From Wuchereria bancrofti (lineage: Eukaryota; Nematoda; Chromadorea; Rhabditida; Onchocercidae): DNA of 64,000 nt. The notes under the pieces were generated by a model, which saw nothing but the letters and a program-made list of their open reading frames with translations, was not told where the DNA came from and ran no database searches. Location: positions 2,672,402 through 2,736,401 of the forward strand of contig SSBO01000007.1 of the NCBI GenBank assembly GCA_005281725.1, read 5' to 3'. A program made the position numbers and the translations under genes. Each line of letters begins with the position of its first letter. Within the stretch, counting starts at the first letter, position 1. This document shows, piece after piece, positions 44,601 to 64,000 of the stretch.

Positions 44601-45929
44601 TTTAGATTCAGAATAACATTAGCTTAGTCTCTAATTAATCAGAAATGGGTTCAGAATAAAAACTTAAACTTACAGTAAACCCAGAACGATCACCTTCGTT
44701 ACCGAGTTCGTATCCATCTGGATTTATTGAAGGCATTATATGAATTCTCAAATTATTTACCAAATTTGTCAAGTACCAATTCTTTCCATAATTATCACAC
44801 AATAACGCAATAAGATAAAGCATTGCTTCGCGGCCTACAACCTTAAATATTGCATGAAAATAATAGCCTACAATTATTCTTTCATGTACCCATGGTCCAA
44901 AAAAATTGTATAAAAAACAAATGCTGCAACTATGAATGCGAATGATCATATTAAATTATTAAATTGTGATAAGAATGAATGGAAAATGAACGTGTTTAAC
45001 GTTCTTAAATGGTTTTACTGTTGTTTTTACAAATGTACAACAAAAGTACAACAAAGAACAATATTTCCAATCATGTCCATCTTTTACTAAAAGGGGAAAC
45101 TATTCTATTTACATCATAGGTAACTGCGTTTGATATAGTTTTGCGACATTTGAATAAATAAAATGGCAAACTGCTTGGTTTCTTCTAAATGTGACTACAT
45201 CTATAATCACTCCAAAATATGTCACGCTTTGAACTGAGATAAAAAATAAGGCAGTCTCAAATCACAATAATCTAAATTTTTTGTGTTTGGCTTTTCAAAT
45301 CGTTAATTCCATAAGACTTAGGATTTAAATTAATAAACAGAATACTTCATTCCCATGCATATTTGCGACATATTTGATTTCTGGAACACCAAGCCTATGG
45401 GTCCGCGGAGTTCTTGAAATAGCCAATACCCACAATGTTTTATTCCTCACACTTTCGCCAATTGAATATAACCACGTTATGTTTGGATATTTCGTAGCAT
45501 ATTCTTTGAGCCAAGCCGTCATAGATGAATAATTGTGGTTGGAAATTCTGAAAGCAATAACAAAAGTAAGGGATTTTCGATGGACAACACTTCTTTTTTT
45601 AAATTCAACTGGATTACCCAATCTCATAATTAATAAATTATTCGTGTCTGTTTAACTTGTGATTTAATTCGCTAGAGAAAAGTTGAGAATAACCTTTCTG
45701 AATTAATATCTTTGAACTTTCCCACACGTTGCTGCATATATTCACGAGAATGAAAAATCGAAACATTCTGTGATTTATTACCAAAGTAGGTCCACAATGG
45801 ACCAAGATGAGCAAGATTTATTTCTTCTGGAGTAGCAACAATCGCACTGTCCCAATCTATAGCTGAGACAAAAATAAATGAAACGACCCATGCAATCCAC
45901 GCTGCCCATGAAAAGATCAAAAATGCCAT
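38654..45929 (-). CDS. Carboxypeptidase-D-like M14 metallocarboxypeptidase, membrane-anchored
   Basis: Carboxypeptidase D/E enzymes trim C-terminal Arg/Lys from peptides in the secretory pathway. Seventeen exons: 45929-45694, 45547-45346, 44841-44674, 44429-44267, 43704-43560, 43380-43154, 42951-42818, 42731-42620, 42334-42141, 41952-41831, 41619-41451, 41358-41128, 40855-40509, 40186-40024, 39813-39622, 39416-39291, 38833-38654. All phases fit, giving 1036 residues. After a signal peptide ([19 protein letters not shown]), domain 1 has the zinc ligands H143 and E146 (NMHGNE) and H255 (SANFHGG), substrate residues in LNRNFP (213-218) and probable catalytic E348 (EITIEMGC). A transthyretin-like domain follows ([15 protein letters not shown]). 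Residues about 463-870 are a second unit without HxxE or other zinc ligands. A second transthyretin-like domain follows ([15 protein letters not shown]), then a membrane helix near 963-982 and an acidic tail of about 54 residues. A TTTAG acceptor at 45942 leaves an 11-base leader. Confidence 0.9.
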
Positions 45930-47146
45930 CAAAATAACGAACTAAATTAGTAAAAACCGATTAAGGGAGGATTATAAATAGAATCCATAAACAAAATGAA
46001 CAGCGTTAATAAATAACATAAAAAGACAATTGTCATATGAATCGAAGTTCGTTAAATTAGGAAATTTAACGTTAAATTTCTTAGAGAAATTTCAGAACCA
46101 TGCCTCAGTTAAACGTAAAAAGGTGTAAATTTATTAAATAAAATCCACTTTCCTTTGAATCAGTGATTTCTTTTCTAGACTATGCAAAGAGTGAAAGATG
46201 GGTACGTGATATCTAATCATTTAAACTTTTAACCCTAACAGAAAAAAAACACCGCCGTGTAATACACTGCATGTGCGCACACACATTCAATTGGAACTCT
46301 GAAAAGAACATTAAAACCATCTATCGCACAAAAATAGGACAGCACGGAAACATAGAAATAAGCACTAAAAAAACATGACAGTAACAACATCTCTGGTACT
46401 CACAGAAGTCATAAATTCACTTGTTCATTCCAATAATGTAAGTTATATCGACCTGATATGCAAATCCATTTGCTACCTTCTTTACACTTCGTCCATTCAA
46501 CAACCTCTTTTTCTCCTTTAGCATGAACGCACCACACATGTAATCACTAAGTGGCCATCGGTCAAATCCATTTCAAATCCATTTATCTCCGTGGACGCAC
46601 TATTTCAAATCCCAAAGCAATTGAACTCCGATTTACTCTTGCAATAAATCCCTTCCCTTGCTCCTATCTCGAGAAGCCTTGACCCACAATTTTTTAAAAG
46701 ATTTTTTATGAACTGCTAAACATGTAAAGATTGAGCAGAATGTTGAGAAAAATTTTTTTTCGAAAAATAATCCAACAATAACCCACAGTTACACTCTATG
46801 CCTTTGTAAAAGCAATCAAAAAGAAACTTTAATTAGGATGTTGTCTATACCGACTAATATCTGCTCCTTATTTTCTGTCTTAAATATAAAATTAAAAACA
46901 AAAATTGATGACAAATGTAATTGATAAAAAATGTACTATAACTTGAAATAACATTTTCAAAATCATGATAAACTCTGGTTTTCCTATGCAACGATATCAA
47001 ACTCGCATTTTACTTAAAACGCAGAACAGTTTTAAGAAAAGCGAAAATCTTATATTATATATGGACGATCAAAACAAAAGCCACAAAATATCATCTCAAA
47101 AAAGCATTAAACATTCATGAGTTCGACATCTATAGTATATAAGTGT
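45930..47146. other. Intergenic region LTV1 3' end to carboxypeptidase D start
   Basis: 1.2 kb, A-rich on this strand, between two minus-strand genes. It should hold the carboxypeptidase promoter and the LTV1 3' UTR. No open frame is convincing. Confidence 0.5.
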
Positions 47147-50100
47147 TTACACAATGGGCATCATTCTAATAATCGAACCATGGCAGCATGAAGCCGCTTT
47201 CTTTCGCTCTTCTTTAAATGTTAATTTATTACATTTCTTTTCAGCTCTTCGCTCAGCTCGAATCATTTTAATAGCTGCTTTCCTTGTTTTTCGCTCTTCC
47301 GCTGTTTCCCCACGTCTTTTCATTGTTGCTGAGGATACCTTTGAAATCGCTGACTTAGTTGCTGATTGAACTGAACAGTCCATTTTCTGCAGAAAATTAG
47401 GAATTTAAATTCTTTGACTTGCAGTGTTAACCGCAGTAAGCGGATGTAAATGAATTGTGAATAAGTTTGAAAAAACGAAGTTAATTGCAGCGCTGTTTAT
47501 CATTTCAATGGAAATTTTTTAAAATTTATCGAAGGTACTAGCTAGCTTCACAAATTAACCAGCCATTGCGATATAAGAACCGTCAAAATTACATCATACT
47601 TACTAGAAAACCATTCAAAGTATTAAAAACAACAATTCACTAGCAAGTTCAAAAATATGAACCAAAAAGGAACCTGAAATTTTAGGAGAATAAATAATAC
47701 TTAAAATGAACAAACTTCGATTTGCCTTAGAACCGACTTCAATTTTTGTTTACGTGAAGAATCAACAATGACAGCAGGCCGATTATAAATATTGCAATAA
47801 GAGGAGACAGCTGTTTCGCAATCCCATTTGGTTTTTTCCTTTTTAGGACAAATTATCGTGATCTTCTCCATCTGTTCATCAACCTCCAGCGCTTCATCAT
47901 TTATTTCGGGATAACACTGAGCCAATACATCTTTTTGCTGCAAAAGTTTAAAGAAAGTATTTATGCATAACACTTTTTTTTCACAGTTTTACTCTGCTTC
48001 CTATGATGATCTAATTATTCAACTTCCAACCACATAAAACGACATTTAAAAAGCCTAGTTTATATGTACGCATCACATAAATATAAAGAAATAAATAGCA
48101 AAAAAAAAAGACCAGAACAAGTTCTACTCTTTCGTTTTTGAAATCTTCCACAAGTATTTTCATTCGATCAGAGTTTGGATCCAAAAGAAACTCCTCTGCC
48201 TCCTGAAATCCAATTCAGTTAAACTCCCGACCTAGAAAGAATTCAGAAAATTTGACATACAGTATGAGATATTAGCATCAATTTCGAAAATACTACCTCA
48301 CTATTTTCATCATCTGTTTCATTGTATTCCTTATATAATTTATCGAACTGTTCATCAATCGGTCTCAATTCTCCCTTATTTTCCATATGGATGAAAATAT
48401 CTTGTTCCGACTTGTGATCATCATAGCTCGAATCTGACAAATAAAAAATGTCTTACAGTTAGCATAACTACAACTTTCATTAGAAAAATAAATACAAAAC
48501 CTGTTTTTTCTGGAAGAAAAAAAAACAAAAAAAAATATCAAAACTCGAAAAAACTACTCCTCTTTAAACTATTATTAAAGGTATACTGAAATCCATTTCT
48601 TCATTGCTATCGTCATCACTATGAGCAGCTTTCACACGAAATTCGTTCTTCCTCAATGAAATTGATATAGGTGGTGGTAACACAGGTAATTCACCACCAC
48701 TGGCTTGCAAGACAAAGTCATCATCTAAGTCATTAGTTGGGTTTTCAAATTCGAAATCATCACTTGTCAATTCCGCAACTACATGCGGATCGATCTGCAT
48801 TTCATCTGGAAGAATATTTTCTCAATAAAAAACAATTTTCCTTAGAATCAACAGGCAAACTCGTGAAAATGTTTTCCTCTTGTATTAATCAGAAATTAAC
48901 TGAAGTCATTCTGGCATAAATCATCCAGTAGAAAGATACTCTTACGGAGATATTGTCACATATTAACTACAGTCATTTCTTTTTGCGCATGTTGGATTCC
49001 TTTGCAACAGCTCATTTTGTATTTTATTAAATAGTATCATAAATGAGCTGTTAGTATGTAATGGTTTGTTTCACAATAACAAAAGATGCAGATATGAGGA
49101 TTTTCCTCATCCGCAACGGCCATCATAAGAATTAGGCAGCAGTAGGGTACCCAATCTGAACTTGCAGGTCTTGTTTTTTGGAATTTCTCGGAAATGTTTA
49201 AAACAAATCATACAAGGTATGAAAGTAAATGAAACTCGAAAACAACAAGACTAAGTATATAAAAATATCTTCTGAACATACGCGGTAATGTTCCCATCTT
49301 CAGCAATTCAGCATTGATTTCATAGCCATTTGCTTCGAATATGTTTGTTAAAAGATTTGTTTTCTCCACAGGTACTCTGATAATTGACTGTTCCACTCCA
49401 CTTTCCGTTACCTACAGGTTCATATATTACTTTCGAATAATATGCTTTTAATTCTCCAATAAAAACACTCAAATTTGCATTCATCGTTTTCCCTTTGATC
49501 CTACTACTTATTTTCTAATATTTATTAAGTATTAAAGTTATGCTCAAGTAAACTTACTCAACTGTAACTTCAATATCGAATAGGCACTAGCAAAATAGGC
49601 AATAGATGTCGAGATAAAGAAATGCGAGAAACGTTGAAATTTTGAGAAAAAATTTCTAAATAAGCCATGTGTTCCAAAATATTCATGCAGTAACATTTTT
49701 AAATCATAATTTTTCAAATCGAAGTTGCTGTCAGTGCAAGAAACTTCCTAGTGCTTTTACATGTAAGCTTTGATTAATAAAAGGAGAAATTTGTCTTTAT
49801 ATTTTGTCAAACAATAATTGATACTACTGATACTTTTATATTCTCATTGTGGTACTCGCGATACCCAATCAGTAAATAAATGACAAAATGAAAAATGAAT
49901 AAAAACTCAAATTAAAAAACTACACCGCTTACCTCGTTCACTTCCTTCAAATGCTGCAAATAATTGTAGTCATCATCAAAGTATATGCCACATTTGTCGT
50001 ATTCTTCCATATGCTGCAACGGAAGTTTACATAAAATTACTTACACATAAAGTGCAAGTAGTCATTTCCAAATCCCTACCGCTTAAACGAATAACTGGAA

Positions 50101-50475
50101 TGACTAATGGGTATATCTGGTCGACCAATTGCACTAGCAATAGTCTGTTCATGTTGGTAATCATTTACTCTATTATTTTTTGGAAAGTTTGTATTCACCA
50201 ATAAAGATATATATTCAAGTAACTGTATATTCACTAACAAAGATGATATTGTACGGCGAGATTCATTAATAATGACATTCCCTTAAGTTAAGGCCGAGTA
50301 CATTTAATACTTCAAAGAAGCTTCATTGTTCACATTATTTCAATTTAAGAGTTACCATCTTTTTCCCAATCAACTGCTGCACAAATTCACCATCACGGTA
50401 TTCAGCATTTTGACTTTGATGAACCAAATGAAATGTTTTACAATGTTTTTTATCAATCCATTTCTTGTGTTTCGG
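47147..50475 (-). CDS. LTV1: LTV1 ribosome biogenesis factor (start codon exon not identified)
   Basis: LTV1 escorts pre-40S ribosomal particles, binding near uS3/eS10, and is needed for their export and maturation. Exons: 50475-50356, 50013-49933, 49411-49282, 48805-48587, 48433-48297, 48202-48128, 47937-47716, 47386-47147, giving 407 residues in phase. Signatures include KKWIDKKHCKTFHLVHQSQ (human KKAVSFHLVHRSQ), CGIYFDDDYNYLQHLKE, an acidic block with DDDFVLQA, the diagnostic KWDCETAVSSYCNIYNRP, and a basic C-terminal helix with EERKTRKAAIKMIRAERR. The first residue after the acceptor at 50476 is the proline that follows Met in relatives (MPHRKKK), so a short upstream exon supplying the ATG is expected; a candidate ATG followed by GTAATG lies near 50778 on the minus strand. 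An extra open stretch at about 50065-50165 does not fit the splice phases. Confidence 0.88.
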
Positions 50476-51639
50476 CTGAAAAAATCCCACTGGAAGCGAC
50501 GATATCTTAAAGCTATTCAGGCACTTCGATTAATAAAAGTAAATATTTAAATTCATTTTTTAGACAGCACTTTTTTGTCATTACTACATTTTACACTCCC
50601 ACAGTGTATACAAGAAATTTGAAAGAATCAGTGTGGTAACTATACCAGATTTTAAAATCAGAAAGAGGAAAAGAAACTACAGGACTTAAAACTTTCAAAC
50701 TGCTACAACTGGATTACAAATTGAAGAATTTCAGCATGGTCATTCTATACTCAGTCTGAGAATGTCAGTGAACATTACCATTTCCACTATACGATTGATC
50801 TGACTAAGTGATAATCAACCTGAAATAAAATCAGCTATAACAAAAACATCAGTTAAAATAACCAGTTACATCAGCCACAATAAAAATTTTTGATTTAAAC
50901 ACAAAATTCTATTTGTGAGGATACTTTCAAGAATAACACTTTCAAGAAGTCGCAAATTTCTGATCTCCAGTTATAAGAACAGCAAAAATATAAAACGCTT
51001 TTGAACATGGTAAGAAACGAGTAAATGAAGTGCTTGCAGTATGGCATTACTGAAGCTCAAAAGGTTGCTTCACGGTAGCATAAAGACCTGTAAGGTTCAA
51101 AGCTTATGCCAGTGCTTCGCGTTAGGTTTCAGATACACTAGACTTTTGTGATGCATTAGACTTTACACTAGACTTTTGTGAGAAATTCCCCAGATAATAA
51201 AAAAGAAGCATGGACATAAATCATAATGACAAAAAGAATAACAAAATATCTGAAAGCGTGGAAGTGAAGAGCCGCGGTCGGAATCTCGCGGCAAACTGCA
51301 CAATACGACATCGCTTTGTCTCACATCACGTGAAACATTGATTGCACCAGACTTCATGAGATATTTGGCGGTTCTTTGATGTTCATTTGAAGTACTTCCT
51401 GTTTAGGTAACCTCGAAAAATCAACCCCAACTCGAGAAATTAAATTAGATTGGTTTAAATTCATCAGACAAATCCTATTGACTTTATTGCAGACAACAGA
51501 CATATGCATAGCAATCTGCTGAATGGAGAGAAGTTGGGCGGTTGTGCTATGTGAGGTGTTGGCTGAATCGATTCGTGCCAAAATAGAAACGAACACCGAT
51601 CGGTTGACGCATTCCTTTGATTGCCTTTAGAACTTTCAC
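50476..51639. other. Divergent intergenic region LTV1 / microprotein
   Basis: About 1.1 kb between divergent genes. It should contain the missing LTV1 first exon and both promoters. It holds one short direct repeat and no recognised gene. Confidence 0.45.
51134..51181. repeat. Short direct repeat, 18 bases twice with 30-base period
   Basis: TACACTAGACTTTTGTGA occurs at 51134-51151 and again at 51164-51181. The spacer repeats part of the motif (TTAGACTTT), so the whole looks like a decayed tandem duplication. Confidence 0.85.
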
Positions 51640-52166
51640 ATGGACGTCGTCTATGATTTTGTCGAAGGTTAGCTTCTTATCTGCATAACTACTCAATTTC
51701 TCCGTTTAATATTAGCTTACTTCCTAACCTTAGTGAACAGTTCGTCTTTCCCTTCTGCTGTAATTATACATCATTCTGCGACTCAATGAACAGTAGGTAA
51801 GGCAGTCCTCCAACGGGCTGTTCTTTGTCATCTTTACCATCTATATTGCATTTCCCTTGCTTTTAAAATTTATTCTTCAGGCATTCACGTTTTCATACCC
51901 TTGATTGCTGTGCTTTTTATTGTGGCAACCTTGTATTTTGGGAGGAATAGTGAGAACAAGTCGAAACCACAGAAGACAGCCACAGGTCAGTTTGTTCCCT
52001 TAACCTATAATGTTATTAAGATTTCATGACCTGATGACCATGAAATCTTACTGCACTACATTTCTGTTGGCGATTTCGCGGAAATTTTAACATATTTGGT
52101 CCAGGAAAAAAATCTTTTCTAGGAATATCCAAGGACTCTGTATCGGAAAAATCAAAGAACGACTAA
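51640..52166 (+). CDS. Single-pass membrane microprotein, 58 residues, unknown function
   Basis: Three exons assemble cleanly: 51640-51667, 51881-51985 and 52123-52166, both introns GT-AG in phase 1. The product begins MDVVYDFVEG, has one strongly hydrophobic helix at residues 11-29 (IHVFIPLIAVLFIVATLYF), then a polar lysine/serine-rich tail ending EKSKND. A CCTTTAG acceptor ends at 51630, leaving a nine-base leader before the ATG, typical of a trans-spliced nematode mRNA. The third exon has a second usable acceptor 18 bases earlier (52105), which adds six residues in frame. The product would sit in a membrane with a short N-terminus and a tail of about 28 residues. I do not recognise a family; small integral membrane proteins and regulators of ion pumps have this shape, but that is only a resemblance of form. 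Each exon is too short to stand out alone; the evidence is the joint fit of start, two introns, phase and stop. Confidence 0.68.
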
Positions 52167-53243
52167 TGGATGAAACTTCACCTACACACAGAAACGGCTG
52201 AACTATTCACAAATTAAACCCTACAGCAGTAAGGTCGTACATGTCGCTGTCGAAGTTCTCTGCAGCTCAAATTTTTTTTTCCTTTCGTATTTAACATTGA
52301 ATAGCGATTCACCTCAATGTTTCCACATTGGACAACGAATACACTTGATATGTTGCAGTTCTTGAAATGTAATAAAAATATGGACTGTATGATCTTTCAA
52401 ATATTTTTTGGGAATTTTTTTTTAACAAATTAGGAACTTTTTTTAACATTCTAGAGCTATCACTCAAAAAGATCTTTGTATTCAAGGTTGCGAGTCCTCA
52501 AAAAATGGAAGCTGACCATATTTAGTGCGCAGTTCTCGGGCAGGATTCCCCTGTTACTTAACTACAAAGGAATTCAATCTATTCAACTATAATAATGACG
52601 AGCAAATCATTGTAATTGATGAGCAAAACTATTCTAGATTTCCTGTTGGTCTGGAAATATCAGTTTTAAAATCAAATTTTAAAAGTAAAATGATTTTTAT
52701 CAAATCACAGTATTAGAGACAAACACGAAGATGCTGAAATTCAAAGTATAAAGCTCATGGTAATTTAACAATTTGTTACAAAATTAAAAAAGTCCTGATA
52801 AAAGCCTAAAATAAGGACTAACGAGATAAATTGGAAACGGAAGCAAAATGGTTCTTTTCCTTTTCTCTCTAATCCTGAAATGATTTTGTGGCTTTTTAAG
52901 CAGTTAGTCCATCCTATAACAAGAATTCTCATTAACAGTTTATGGAGGATTTTGTCAAACAGGAAATAAGTGAAATGTTCGATAGAAAAAAGAGGAAACA
53001 TTGGTGCGAACACAAATTTCTCACTCGTTTTCTTATGTGAAGTTTAAGATATTTGTAAATACTACACAAAAAAAACCTCAATTCATTGGCAGAATGTGAG
53101 CCAGAGAAATTTCGGGAAGAGTTGTAGCGAATTTAGAAGCATGCTAGGTAAATAAAAGGTTAATAAGAGGCGAAAAAGACTAGGATGAGTTCGTTAGTTG
53201 ATTCAAGGCGATGTCAAGGATATGGAACTGAAAGCTTTACAAA
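52167..53243. other. Convergent intergenic region microprotein / MEK
   Basis: About 1.1 kb. An open frame at 52525-52716 begins at GTG and is not recognised. Otherwise AT-rich sequence, presumably containing both 3' UTRs. Confidence 0.5.
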
Positions 53244-55328
<2,085 letters not shown>

Positions 55329-56427
55329 CTGCTATTACGCCACGGTCCTTACTTCTGAAAAATAGCAACCTGAGTTTTGCATTATTCCTCGGTTCTGTGA
55401 AAGATGAGTGAATAAGACAGATATCTAACCGTGATCAATAATTACATAGGAGAAATCATGTTGACCTAAGCCGCGCAGAGCTACTCTGACAGGTCCCACA
55501 AGCAGGTAAATGAACTTCATGTTGACACTATGTCATTACTTTCCTACTCAGACAAATTGTGCATTTTCTTGGTCTCTCACTTCATATTATTCTTCACCTT
55601 TGTCGGTCTCTGTCTCTCTCTTTTTCACTACTCACACTCTACCCAAGTTGTCTGTGCAAAAGTTTATTATTCACCACAGCGTTGCATGTCATCGCGACAC
55701 TTCTCCACCACTCACACTAGACAGCAAGACGTTGTCATTTTTCACTTTTCTCCCTCATCCAGTACTATTTCTCACTTCCTTGATTGCAACAGTTCGAAAA
55801 TCATTGTGAGCTGTCCCTGAAATTTACAACTGCACGTCGATCTTGACCTCTCCTAAATTCATTAAATTCGCGTCCTGATCTTGACCTCTACAAGTTAAGG
55901 TATTGGATCTCACTGACGCATGTGACGTGACCTGTCTACGTTGACTTTATGTAAAACTTGAAAATTGTTCATTAAAGCATCTCCTCTGTTCTTTTAATGG
56001 AATCACTATAAATAGCTGTAGTGATGGTAAGGAGATTAGCAGCACTTAGATGAGGTGACTTCATATGTTCCCGTAACTGACAGTATGCCCAAGTGTGCGT
56101 TACTGATTGATCTTCAGTGTCATTGTTCCAGCATACGTCAGATAAGGGTTCAGCTCTATAGACTTGGTAAAAGAAGCACAGTTAATGCCAGCTGTCAAAT
56201 TCACCCTCATCCCATCCGCTAGTTAAATTGTCAGCGAGAAATTTTGGGGAATTCCAAGTCATTTCCAACTCGTGCCCATGTAATGCTCTTAATATATCCA
56301 TAAAAATATTATATGAAAATGTAGTCAGCCTAAAATAACTTGTAACTTATGTTGTCATTTTTGGTGATTACCATATAAGTCAGGAAGAACAAAGGTTGTT
56401 TTTGGCAGTAAAACTAACATAATTGGT
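55329..56427. other. Divergent promoter region MEK / CYFIP
   Basis: About 1.1 kb between divergent genes. It contains a strongly pyrimidine-rich stretch at 55530-55780 (TCTCACTTC, CTCTCTC, CCACCACTC words) that creates accidental open frames. A TTTTTGGCAG acceptor ends at 56408, 19 bases before the CYFIP ATG, and probably receives a spliced leader. Confidence 0.55.
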
Positions 56428-63796
<7,369 letters not shown>

Positions 63797-64000
63797 TAAG
63801 TGTTTGTTGTGACTTTGGCAAGTAGCTAAAGTTTTCATATTTACGTGTACATTAAGCTAATTGACATTTTGTGCTGTTGAATTCTTCAATGAAACAATTT
63901 AATGGATCTTTTTGGGAGGATATACTTACATGAAGAATAGCAGCGTTTTTTGCAAAAATGAGCAGGTATCTGTTTAATCTTGATGGCCTAAACTACCTTC

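Noticed and set aside
52525..52716. 63-codon frame between the microprotein and MEK
   Set aside because: Starts at GTG in the 3' flank of both genes; no family or splice support.
55510..55820. Two overlapping 96-99 codon frames upstream of CYFIP
   Set aside because: Both come from the pyrimidine-rich tract between the divergent MEK and CYFIP promoters, in different frames, with no homology.

Overview
The window reads as a stretch of nematode nuclear genome, most likely a clade III parasite of the filarial type. It is AT-rich. The genes are animal housekeeping and signalling genes broken by many phase-consistent GT-AG introns of about 40 to 1000 bases. Several open with a short 5' leader directly after a strong 3' splice acceptor, as expected where a spliced leader is added in trans. 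Protein similarity calls come from recognising family sequences by eye, not from a search. Exon joins were worked out by hand from reading frame, splice consensus and family similarity, and most genes close with the correct phase from start to stop.

Left part (1-10.4 kb): INTS3 (Integrator subunit 3) on the minus strand, running off the left edge, diverges from a complete SMG5-like nonsense-mediated-decay gene on the plus strand. An 11.6 kb interval without a recognisable gene follows (10.4-22 kb). It leads into a Groucho/TLE co-repressor gene (unc-37 type, 22-25.7 kb) and is probably its 5' intron or regulatory region.

Centre (28-46 kb): SEC11 (signal peptidase catalytic subunit) and RPB7 (RNA polymerase II subunit) lie in tandem on the minus strand, in an order that suggests an operon. 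RPB7 diverges from RPS15A/uS8 on the plus strand. A TMX3-like membrane thioredoxin with a GC-AG intron follows, then a possible 69-residue small gene. A long carboxypeptidase-D-like gene (1036 residues, minus strand) has one intact metallocarboxypeptidase domain, a degenerate second unit and a membrane anchor.

Right part (47-64 kb): LTV1 (40S ribosome assembly, minus strand), then a three-exon gene for a 58-residue single-pass membrane microprotein that I do not recognise (plus). Next come a MAP kinase kinase of the MEK1/2 type (mek-2, minus strand) and the first roughly 890 codons of CYFIP/Sra-1 (gex-2, plus strand, cut by the right edge).

Functionally the region mixes RNA metabolism (INTS3, SMG5, RPB7), ribosome assembly (RPS15A, LTV1), secretory-pathway proteins (SEC11, TMX3, carboxypeptidase D) and developmental signalling (Groucho, MEK, CYFIP). 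I see no CRISPR array, prophage, insertion sequence or convincing tRNA. The most unusual items are the membrane microprotein with paired in-frame acceptors, the pseudo-enzymatic second domain of the carboxypeptidase, the GC-AG intron, the SEC11-RPB7 pair and the long empty interval before Groucho.
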